In this document: positions 1-5,054 of the stretch, piece by piece
Layout: each line of letters opens with the position of its first letter
How positions within the stretch are numbered: position 1 is the stretch's first letter
Assembly: GCA_016765235.1 (NCBI GenBank)
Contig: JAESQH010000151.1
Span: 3,494 to 8,848, forward strand
Length of the DNA: 5,355 nt
Source: Paracoccaceae bacterium
GTDB lineage: Bacteria > Pseudomonadota > Alphaproteobacteria > Rhodobacterales > Rhodobacteraceae
Direction of reading: 5' to 3'
The notes under the pieces: generated by a model
The model's database searches: none
What the model was told of the DNA's origin: nothing
The model's input: only the letters and a program-made list of their open reading frames with translations
Program-made: the position numbers and the translations under genes

Positions 1-1
1 C

Positions 2-337
2 TTTGCGCACGCAGGGGCGGGGCTATTGTTTTTGCTGAAATCCGAACCACATGCCCGAGTGCATCTGTTGGCGACAACGCTGGTGATTGTCGGGGCAATC
101 GCGCTTGACGTTACACGTCAGGATTGGCTGTGGTTGATCCTAGCCATAACACTCGTTTGGGTGTTCGAGGCCATGAATACCGCCATTGAACACCTCTGTG
201 ATATAGTCTCTCCACAGCATTCACAAAGCGTTAAGCAGGCCAAAGATTTAGCAGCGGGGGCTGTACTTATTGCGGCGATAGCAGCCGTTATCATCGGTAT
301 TACTGTGTTTTACCCCTATATCCGGGGCCTCATCTGA
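2..337 (+). CDS. dgkA: DgkA-family lipid kinase (diacylglycerol/undecaprenol kinase), 5' end outside window
   Basis: Integral membrane kinase of the DgkA family, which phosphorylates diacylglycerol or undecaprenol with ATP at the inner membrane to recycle lipids from envelope synthesis. The open frame continues to the window edge (visible start FAHAGAGLLFLLKSEPHARVH), and that stretch matches the amphipathic N-terminus of the family, so the gene begins upstream; the TTG at 26 is not the likely start. Of 111 visible residues, three hydrophobic segments lie at about 22-37, 42-56 and 84-104. The family signature EAMNTAIEHLCDIVSP is at 56-71, with the Glu and Asn that bind metal and ATP, and AKDLAAGAV is at 80-88. 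The C-terminal length is normal for the family. The sequence does not decide between diacylglycerol and undecaprenol as substrate. It lies 68 bp before hisS on the same strand; I see no functional link to the his genes. Confidence 0.85.
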   Translation, partial: FAHAGAGLLFLLKSEPHARVHLLATTLVIVGAIALDVTRQDWLWLILAITLVWVFEAMNTAIEHLCDIVSPQHSQSVKQAKDLAAGAVLIAAIAAVIIGITVFYPYIRGLI

Positions 338-341
338 CCCC

Positions 342-371
342 TTGACCTTGCGACCTACGGACCCTTGCGAT
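342..371 (+). promoter_or_regulatory. possible sigma70-type promoter for the hisS operon
   Basis: In the 68-bp gap between dgkA and hisS, TTGACC (342-347) is a 5-of-6 match to a -35 box. An 18-bp spacer leads to TGCGAT (366-371), a poor -10 box with 3 of 6 matches. The same segment contains an imperfect direct repeat, GACCTTGCGA at 344-353 and GACCCTTGCGA at 360-370. No intrinsic terminator for dgkA is visible here, so read-through from dgkA is also possible. A modest ribosome-binding site AGGG (395-398) sits 7 nt before the hisS ATG. I see no histidine leader peptide or T-box. Confidence 0.3.
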
Positions 372-405
372 AGACGGTTGAAAAACACGTATTCAGGGTC
401 TGAAC

Positions 406-1911
406 ATGGCTAAGAACAAGAAACAAAAAGTCAAACGCCCCAAAGCGTTGCCTCCACGCGGGTTCCGCGATTATTTCGGCGCGGAAGTGGTTGAACGCAA
501 TGCTATGCTGGACAAGATCACCGACGTTTATCAGCGTTACGGCTTTGATCCTCTGGAAACTCCCGCAATCGAAACAGTCGAGGCCTTGGGCAGCTTTCTG
601 CCAGACGTTGACCGCCCGAACGCCGGCATTTTCGCTTGGCAAGACGAGGACAACGCATGGATGGCGCTGCGTTATGACCTGACGGCGCCGCTGGCACGGG
701 TATACGCACAGTTCCGCAACGATCTGCCTACACCCTACCGCCGCTACGCCGTCGGACCAGTTTGGCGAAACGAGAAAGCCGGACCGGGGCGGTATCGCCA
801 GTTCTATCAGTGTGATGCGGATACGGTTGGCACACCAACAGTTGCCGCCGATGCCGAGATTTGTGCGATGTTAGCGGACACGTTGGAGGCCGTTGGCATT
901 CCGCGCGGTGATTATATGATTAGAGTCAATAATCGTAAGATACTAGACGGGATGATGGAATATGTAGGCCTATTAGCCCCAGATGATCCCAGTAAATTTG
1001 CCACAGAGCGTGGTGTTGCCATGCGAGCGATTGATAAGCTCGACAGACTCGGCGTTAAAGGTGTTGAGCAGTTACTGGCAAAAGGAAGGAAAGATTCCTC
1101 GGGTGATTTCACCGAAGGTGCCAACCTGAATTCTATTATGAACGAATGGATACTGGGAGTATTGGGAGCTAAAACAGAAAGTAACGAGCTAACTATATCG
1201 CGCCTGCGATTTTATATGGAAGATTCCATAATTGGGAGCGAAGGCGTTGATGAATTGGAAGAGATAGTAGATTTACTAAAAGCGCAAGGATATGGCGAAG
1301 AAAGAATAGTCATAGACCCTTCCGTAGTTCGTGGCTTGGGCTATTATACTGGCCCTGTTTATGAGGCTGAACTGACCTTCGAAATTCTCGACGATAAGGG
1401 CCGCAAGCGCCAGTTTGGCTCTGTCGCCGGTGGTGGTCGTTATGACGATCTGGTCAAACGTTTTACCGGGCAGGAAGTTCCGGCAACTGGCGTTTCCGTC
1501 GGGGTTGATCGCCTGCTGGCGGCGCTGCGTGAAAAGGGCCGTATAGATAGCCAAGCAAAAGGCCCTGTAATCGTTACAGTTATGGATCGCGACCGCATGG
1601 GCGATTATCAAACCATGGTCGCGGAACTGCGAAACGCAGGCATACGGGCCGAGGTATACTTGGGTAACCCGAAAAACTTTGGCAATCAGTTGAAATACGC
1701 AGATGCGCGAAATTCTCCGGTCGCAGTGATTGAGGGCGGTAACGAATTCGAAGCGGGTGTCGTGCAAATCAAAGATCTAGCTCTTGGCGCAGCGTTGGCG
1801 GCCAACATCGCCACGAACGAGGAATGGAAAGCCCAGCCAGCACAAATGGAAGTCGCACGCGGTGATCTGGTGGCCGAAGTTCGCAAAATGATCGCACGGG
1901 CGGACGGGTGA
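406..1911 (+). CDS. hisS: histidyl-tRNA synthetase (HisRS)
   Basis: Cytoplasmic class II aminoacyl-tRNA synthetase joining histidine to tRNA-His. After a lysine-rich N-terminus (residues 1-13), motif 1 begins with PPRGFRDYF (16-24). RYDLTAPLARV is at 89-99, motif 2 with its loop YAVGPVWRNEKAGPGRYRQF at 114-133, the histidine-binding HisA motif VRGLGYYTGPVYE at 308-320, GSVAGGGRYDDL at 338-349, and motif 3 TGVSVGVDRLL at 361-371. The helical insertion domain spans about 170-305 and the anticodon-binding domain about 387-495. At 501 residues it is longer than the E. coli enzyme (about 424) but usual for alphaproteobacteria. The motif 2 loop differs from the E. coli form (ERPQKGRYRQF); alphaproteobacterial HisRS of this lineage is known to charge tRNA-His lacking G-1. 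Its stop overlaps the hisZ start. Odd: codons 170-308 differ sharply in base and codon use from the rest (see findings). Confidence 0.97.
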   Translation: MAKNKKQKVKRPKALPPRGFRDYFGAEVVERNAMLDKITDVYQRYGFDPLETPAIETVEALGSFLPDVDRPNAGIFAWQDEDNAWMALRYDLTAPLARVYAQFRNDLPTPYRRYAVGPVWRNEKAGPGRYRQFYQCDADTVGTPTVAADAEICAMLADTLEAVGIPRGDYMIRVNNRKILDGMMEYVGLLAPDDPSKFATERGVAMRAIDKLDRLGVKGVEQLLAKGRKDSSGDFTEGANLNSIMNEWILGVLGAKTESNELTISRLRFYMEDSIIGSEGVDELEEIVDLLKAQGYGEERIVIDPSVVRGLGYYTGPVYEAELTFEILDDKGRKRQFGSVAGGGRYDDLVKRFTGQEVPATGVSVGVDRLLAALREKGRIDSQAKGPVIVTVMDRDRMGDYQTMVAELRNAGIRAEVYLGNPKNFGNQLKYADARNSPVAVIEGGNEFEAGVVQIKDLALGAALAANIATNEEWKAQPAQMEVARGDLVAEVRKMIARADG

Positions 1912-1913
1912 TG
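1908..1913 (+). promoter_or_regulatory. hisS/hisZ stop-start overlap (translational coupling)
   Basis: The six bases GTGATG hold the hisS stop TGA (1909-1911) and two in-frame candidate starts for hisZ, GTG (1908) and ATG (1911). ATG sharing its A with the stop is the simpler choice and changes hisZ by one residue only. No strong Shine-Dalgarno sequence precedes it (the nearest purine-rich run is GGACGGG), which fits translation by ribosomes ending on hisS. Confidence 0.7.
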
Positions 1914-3047
1914 GTTACCGCGCGGGCATACCTTGAAAATGGTCGGCTAGGGCAGGGCTTGGACGACGTGCGCATTGAGGTCGGACGTCTTATGTCGGGC
2001 TTTATCGCCAATGGTGCAGAGCCGGTAGAACCGGCGGCATTGCTGCCCGCTGATGTTCTGATTGATCTATACGGCGAAGATTTGCGTGCGCGTGCTTTCA
2101 CCACCCACGACCCCGTCGAAGGTGAATTGATGTTGCGCCCGGACTTCACGGTTCCAGTCGTACAAATACACATGGCAAACGGGGCGAGTGCTGCGCGATA
2201 TGCCTATGCCGGTTCCGTCTGGCGTCGCCAAGAGGTTGGCAGCAATCGCCCAACGGAATATTTACAAGCAGGTTTCGAGGTGTTCGGTGGCACCGATCCC
2301 GCGGCTGACGATGCCGAAGTTTTTGCGGTATTGGCCACAGCACTCGGTGATTTGCCTGTGATGCCGGTTACTGGCGATTTGGGCCTGATTTTCGCGGCGA
2401 TCGATGCGTTGGATACGAATGAGCGGCGCAAAGCGGCGCTCCGCCGTCACGTCTGGCGTCCGCAACGGTTCAAACGGCTACTGGAACGGTATTCCGCCAA
2501 AGCCGAAGTGAGTGCTGAGCGGGAGAAGTTGTTGCAAGCTGTTAAAGATGGCTCGGTTTGCGCTTTGATCAATGCGTCCGGCGCTGCCCATGGAATGCGT
2601 TCCGTTGATGAAATCGCGACGCGCGCAGAAATATTATTAGACGAAAAGGAAGCCGCTTCGCTGAGCGAAACGGCGGTTGCCCTTGTGTCTAGTGTACTGG
2701 AACTGAAATCAACGATGGGGCAGGCGGCGCAGGATTTACGCAAGGTTGCGCCGATGTTGAAGGGGGCGGCTGATCAGTTGGAGGCCCGCGCGCAAGCCCT
2801 GTCAGACGCTGGAATCGATGTGTCTAATCTACCGTTCGAGGCATCATATGGCCGCACAACGCTGGAATATTACGACGGTTTCGTCTTCGGCTTCCACGCC
2901 CCTGACCGCCCTGACTTGCCGCAAATTGCTCAAGGTGGGCGTTACGATGCGTTGACGCGTGTGCTTGGCGAAGGCAAGGGCGTGCCAGCCGTCGGTGGCA
3001 TCATCCGGCCTGAAGCCGTACTCGCCTTGAAGGGCGGTGCCGCATGA
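1911..3047 (+). CDS. hisZ: ATP phosphoribosyltransferase regulatory subunit HisZ
   Basis: Paralogue of the HisRS catalytic core that does not charge tRNA. It binds the short form of HisG, is needed for ATP phosphoribosyltransferase activity, and takes part in feedback inhibition by histidine. In the 378-residue protein, VLIDLYGEDLRARAF (49-63) and MLRPDFTVPV (74-83) match the start of the class II core. A motif 2-like stretch lies at 97-126 (YAYAGSVWRRQEVGSNRPTE, then YLQAGFEVFG). The HisRS motif RGLGYYTG is replaced by SYGRTTLEYYDGF (312-324), and QGGRYDALTRVLG (341-353) and VPAVGGIIRPEAV (358-370) close the domain. There is no anticodon-binding domain, as expected for HisZ. It overlaps hisS by 1 nt and hisG by 4 nt. 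Why not HisRS: the HisA motif and C-terminal domain are missing, and a full hisS lies just upstream. The ATG at 1911 is preferred over the GTG at 1908. Confidence 0.95.
   Translation: MVTARAYLENGRLGQGLDDVRIEVGRLMSGFIANGAEPVEPAALLPADVLIDLYGEDLRARAFTTHDPVEGELMLRPDFTVPVVQIHMANGASAARYAYAGSVWRRQEVGSNRPTEYLQAGFEVFGGTDPAADDAEVFAVLATALGDLPVMPVTGDLGLIFAAIDALDTNERRKAALRRHVWRPQRFKRLLERYSAKAEVSAEREKLLQAVKDGSVCALINASGAAHGMRSVDEIATRAEILLDEKEAASLSETAVALVSSVLELKSTMGQAAQDLRKVAPMLKGAADQLEARAQALSDAGIDVSNLPFEASYGRTTLEYYDGFVFGFHAPDRPDLPQIAQGGRYDALTRVLGEGKGVPAVGGIIRPEAVLALKGGAA
3029..3047 (+). promoter_or_regulatory. hisG ribosome-binding site and ATGA overlap with hisZ
   Basis: GAAGGG (3029-3034) lies 9 nt before the hisG ATG (3044), inside the end of hisZ. 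The ATGA at 3044-3047 contains both the hisG start and the hisZ stop. Coupled translation would help produce HisZ and HisG in matched amounts, as their complex requires. Confidence 0.65.
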
Positions 3048-3736
3048 GCGTTTTGAAACTGGGATTGCCATCAAAGGGTCGCCTGCAAGAGCTAACCATC
3101 GACTGGTTCGCGGAACGCGGCATTAAAATTGAGCGCACGGGTTCCGGGCGTGAATACGCTGGCCGTGTGGTCGGGTTTGATGATATCGAACTAGTGCTTT
3201 TGTCTGCTGGCGAGATACCCAAAGAGCTGGCCGCAGGGCGCATCCATCTTGGTGTTACTGGCCAAGACTTGGTCCATGAGAAAATCCCCGGCTGGCAGGG
3301 TAAGATTACAGAACTGACAGAAATGGGTTTTGGCCATGCCAACCTGATTCTTGCAGTACCTGACAACTGGCTCGATGTTGAAAATATCGATGACTTTGAC
3401 GCTGTAGCGGCGGCCTTCCGGGCCAAGCACGGTTTTCGCCTGCGGATTGCCACGAAGTACCACAATCTGGTGCGCGAGTTTTTGCGTGGCCACGGGGTGG
3501 CGGATTACCAACTTGTGGACAGCCAAGGTGCGACCGAGGGGACCGTTAAGAACCTCACAGCCGAGGCCGTTGCGGACATTACGTCTTCGGGGGATACGCT
3601 TCGGGCAAACCATCTTAAAATTTTGCCGGACGGGTTGATTTTAAAATCACAGGCCACGTTGTTTAAATCGAACTTGGCGGATTGGGAAAAATTACATACG
3701 GTGCGCTCGCAATTGTTCAGAAAGCTGAATTTGTAA
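3044..3736 (+). CDS. hisG: ATP phosphoribosyltransferase catalytic subunit, short form
   Basis: Catalyses the first committed step of histidine biosynthesis, ATP plus PRPP giving phosphoribosyl-ATP and pyrophosphate, in the cytoplasm. The 230 residues match the short HisG class, which lacks the C-terminal histidine-binding domain of the long form (about 300 residues) and needs HisZ; hisZ is directly upstream. Visible motifs are LPSKGRL (8-14) at the N-terminus, GVTGQDLV (70-77), RIATKYHNL (134-142), and the PRPP-binding region from GATEGTVKNL (162-171) through ADITSSGDTLRANHLK (177-192). The start is set by the 4-nt overlap with hisZ and the GAAGGG upstream. It is the last gene of the operon; a long inverted repeat starts at the base after its stop codon. 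Codon use matches hisZ. No defect is visible. Confidence 0.96.
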   Translation: MSVLKLGLPSKGRLQELTIDWFAERGIKIERTGSGREYAGRVVGFDDIELVLLSAGEIPKELAAGRIHLGVTGQDLVHEKIPGWQGKITELTEMGFGHANLILAVPDNWLDVENIDDFDAVAAAFRAKHGFRLRIATKYHNLVREFLRGHGVADYQLVDSQGATEGTVKNLTAEAVADITSSGDTLRANHLKILPDGLILKSQATLFKSNLADWEKLHTVRSQLFRKLNL

Positions 3737-3797
3737 AACCATAACCCGAAGTAAACCGGGCTACCATAGATAGTCAGACTTACTTCGGGTTATGGTT
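3737..3797. terminator. 18-bp perfect inverted repeat between convergent hisG and pilin-like gene; likely bidirectional terminator
   Basis: Arms 3737-3754 and 3780-3797 are perfect reverse complements (AACCATAACCCGAAGTAA and TTACTTCGGGTTATGGTT) around a 25-nt loop. It starts at the base after the hisG stop and lies 19 nt past the stop of the minus-strand pilin-like gene. On the plus strand the stem is followed by AATAAGCTTTA, a poor T tract. On the minus strand the stem's last two T bases run on into TTAC, giving four T in a row. The loop is larger than in a classic intrinsic terminator. A second copy of CGGG in the loop (3757-3760) could pair with CCCG (3745-3748) as an alternative fold. Confidence 0.65.
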
Positions 3798-3816
3798 AAT
3801 AAGCTTTACAACAAAA

Positions 3817-4281
3817 TTATGCACCGTAGTAAAGTGCCGCTCCAGTATAGGCATCAACGGCGATTATTTGGCCATCTATGCTATAGTTTGCCCCATCTGT
3901 GCTTGTGTATATAATTGAGTTGGTGCCGGTGTGAAGCGGATTGTCAAAGTTGTAGCCATCCGGTGCATCAGCTGCAGCGTATGTTGTTGCCCAGCCATAA
4001 TTTGCACCACTGTTCCCCAAATTTCCCGCAGTGCTGGATCCTTCTGCAAGATAATCGTTCGCAGACTTACCGCTCCAAATTGTGGTAGTGGGATCGAAGG
4101 CGCTGCTGAAGTTCGAGGCAACGACCAGTTCGTCATTAATTCCTCCAGAAGCGTCTTCAACGCCTCCAGAAACCAGCGCTATAACTGCAATCGCAATACC
4201 AACAATCGCGGCAGTTAATACAACCCAGTCGACGGTAACAGCGCCGGACTCATTTTCATTAAATTCTGTTAGACAATTCAT
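3817..4281 (-). CDS. Flp-like (type IVb) prepilin-like protein, downstream paralogue
   Basis: Predicted small secreted or membrane-anchored protein of 154 residues with a type IVb prepilin-like N-terminus. A short polar leader (1-13, with acidic NENESG at 8-13) ends in Gly13, followed by AVTVDW (14-19) and a hydrophobic helix to about residue 38. This layout is that of Flp pilins cut by a TadV/CpaA-type peptidase after Gly, but mature positions 5 and 6 are Asp-Trp instead of Glu-Tyr. A conserved VEDASGGINDEL (41-52) follows, then about 100 residues rich in Gly, Ser, Thr, Asn, Ala and Tyr with no cysteine and no domain I recognise; canonical Flp pilins are much shorter (50-80 residues). It lies 89 bp downstream of a paralogue. 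The ribosome-binding site is weak (GGAAA about 10 nt before the ATG). No tad/cpa assembly genes are in view, so a role in a pilus is inferred. A TadE-like pseudopilin or another secreted protein remains possible. Confidence 0.7.
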   Translation of the reverse strand: MNCLTEFNENESGAVTVDWVVLTAAIVGIAIAVIALVSGGVEDASGGINDELVVASNFSSAFDPTTTIWSGKSANDYLAEGSSTAGNLGNSGANYGWATTYAAADAPDGYNFDNPLHTGTNSIIYTSTDGANYSIDGQIIAVDAYTGAALYYGA

Positions 4282-4334
4282 TTGTAGTATTTTCCGGTTT
4301 AGTTTGTTTTGTTTAGGCTATTGTTACGTATAAA

Positions 4335-4365
4335 GCTCTGGCTCAGATGAAATCCGAGCCAAAGC
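4335..4365 (-). terminator. hairpin between the two pilin-like genes, likely terminator or attenuator
   Basis: Read on the minus strand, GCTTTGGCTCGGAT (4365-4352) pairs with ATCTGAGCCAGAGC (4348-4335) over 14 positions, two of them G-U, around a 3-nt loop TTC. It begins 5 nt after the upstream gene's stop and is followed by TTTATAC, a short T tract. The form is a reasonable intrinsic terminator. With the downstream paralogue starting only 54 nt later, partial read-through or a separate promoter would set how much of that gene is made. Confidence 0.65.
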
Positions 4366-4370
4366 ACCAG

Positions 4371-4901
4371 TTAGACTTGCTCAGTGAAGAATACTTCCTG
4401 AGATATGCCAGGCACACCAGGAGCGGTGCCGTTGTCTATTTCGTATATGATTTGGTTATACTCGGACCCGTTGACGCTATAAGTGTTTGTGTTTGACGTC
4501 GTGTTGGTATTTCCGTCAAAAACATCATTACTTGCGTAAATCGGATATCCGTCTAAATCCACAAGACCTGTGTAGGTGTAGTCAGCGGGGCTATCGGCAT
4601 TAATTTTATCAAAAATATCCTGATAAACGTTTGATGTATCATTAAATTTACCGTCCCCATTTCGAATATCGACAAAGTTGGAAACGTATTCGTTCAATGT
4701 TGTGGATGGCGTATTGAGGAAATTCCAACCACTTCCTGCTGTTAGAAGTTCATCATTAATTCCGCCAGAAGCGTCTTCAACACCGCTGGATATCAATACA
4801 ATAACCGCAAGTGCAATACCAACGATCGCGGCTGTCAGCACGACCCAATCTACGGTAACCGCACCAGATTCGTCTTTTGTGAATTTGATTAAATGTCCCA
4901 T
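4371..4901 (-). CDS. Flp-like (type IVb) prepilin-like protein, upstream paralogue
   Basis: Predicted prepilin-like protein of 176 residues. The leader MGHLIKFTKDESG (1-13) carries basic residues before the acidic DESG, as in many Flp leaders. It ends in Gly13 and is followed by AVTVDWVVLTAAIVGIALAV (14-33), one hydrophobic helix, and VEDASGGINDEL (41-52). Residues 11-52 match the downstream paralogue at 38 of 42 positions without gaps, whereas beyond residue 52 they align poorly; both contain YS[IV][DN]G in the C-terminal third (here 141-145). The C-terminal part is acidic and rich in Asn, Thr and Asp, with a low-complexity NTNTTSNTNT at 131-140, and contains no cysteine. The start is well supported by AGGAG 6 nt upstream. 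Family knowledge points to a surface filament subunit assembled by a Tad-type system. The substrate, partners and exact role cannot be read here. Confidence 0.72.
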   Translation of the reverse strand: MGHLIKFTKDESGAVTVDWVVLTAAIVGIALAVIVLISSGVEDASGGINDELLTAGSGWNFLNTPSTTLNEYVSNFVDIRNGDGKFNDTSNVYQDIFDKINADSPADYTYTGLVDLDGYPIYASNDVFDGNTNTTSNTNTYSVNGSEYNQIIYEIDNGTAPGVPGISQEVFFTEQV

Positions 4902-4907
4902 AATTTA

Positions 4908-4912
4908 CTCCT
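4908..4912 (-). promoter_or_regulatory. strong ribosome-binding site of the upstream pilin-like gene
   Basis: AGGAG on the minus strand with a 6-nt spacer (TAAATT) before the ATG at 4901. It is much better than the site of the downstream paralogue, suggesting that this copy is translated more strongly. Confidence 0.75.
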
Positions 4913-4930
4913 GCACTAGTTTTCCAAATA

Positions 4931-4946
4931 CAAATTACTAATCTTG
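4931..4946. promoter_or_regulatory. possible operator, proximal copy of CAAATTA/TAATnTTG inverted repeat
   Basis: The sequence CAAATTACTAATCTTG is an inverted repeat, CAA-ATTA around one base and then TAAT, with TTG one base further out. It lies 29 bp before the start codon of the upstream pilin-like gene, where a promoter or transcription start would be expected. A similar element is found 67 bp further upstream. I could not identify convincing -35/-10 boxes in this AT-rich spacer. Confidence 0.3.
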
Positions 4947-4997
4947 ATGCAGTTTATTTCGCAGGAAAAGAGGGCGATTTTGGGGCAGAAATTCGTT

Positions 4998-5016
4998 CAA
5001 ATTAGTACTAATGTTG
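4998..5016. promoter_or_regulatory. possible operator, distal copy of the inverted repeat
   Basis: CAA, the perfect 12-bp palindrome ATTAGTACTAAT (5001-5012), one base, then TTG. It shares CAAATTA and CTAAT-N-TTG with the proximal copy at 4931-4946 but has three more central bases. The different half-site spacing argues against one simple dimer-binding site in both, so the call is tentative. Confidence 0.3.
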
Positions 5017-5018
5017 AG

Positions 5019-5054
5019 GACTTCTCTGAAGTCGAGGTCTCGTGCCTTACGAGA
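5019..5054 (-). terminator. two small hairpins at the 3' end of the SDR gene, weak terminator candidate
   Basis: TCTCGT/ACGAGA arms (5038-5043 and 5049-5054, 5-nt loop) span the SDR stop codon, and GACTTC/GAAGTC arms (5019-5024 and 5028-5033, 3-nt loop) follow 13 nt beyond the stop. Both stems are perfect but only 6 bp long, and no T tract follows on the minus strand. Termination here is possible but unproven, so the pilin-like genes could receive read-through from the SDR gene. Confidence 0.25.

Noticed and set aside
26..337. TTG at 26 as the start of the DgkA gene
   Set aside because: The frame is open upstream to the window edge and the preceding residues match the family's N-terminal amphipathic region, so the true start is outside the window.
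344..370. Imperfect direct repeat GACCTTGCGA / GACCCTTGCGA before hisS as a regulatory repeat
   Set aside because: Two short imperfect copies in a 68-bp gap are not enough to support an operator; mentioned only with the promoter candidate.
1276..1767. Antisense open frame of 163 codons inside hisS (minus strand)
   Set aside because: It lies wholly opposite the catalytic and anticodon-binding parts of hisS, shows no recognisable motif and has no ribosome-binding context; long antisense frames are common opposite coding DNA.
1769..2173. Antisense open frame of 134 codons across the hisS/hisZ junction
   Set aside because: It is opposite two well supported genes, Arg/Ser/Pro-rich, with no family resemblance.
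3001..3613. Antisense open frames of 154 and 140 codons opposite hisG and the hisZ end
   Set aside because: They overlap each other in different frames and lie opposite a clear hisG; Ser/Pro/Arg-rich content without motifs is typical of shadow frames.
3931..4333. Plus-strand open frames of 95 and 83 codons opposite the downstream pilin-like gene
   Set aside because: The minus-strand frame has the prepilin signature and a paralogue; the plus-strand products are complements of that sequence without motifs.
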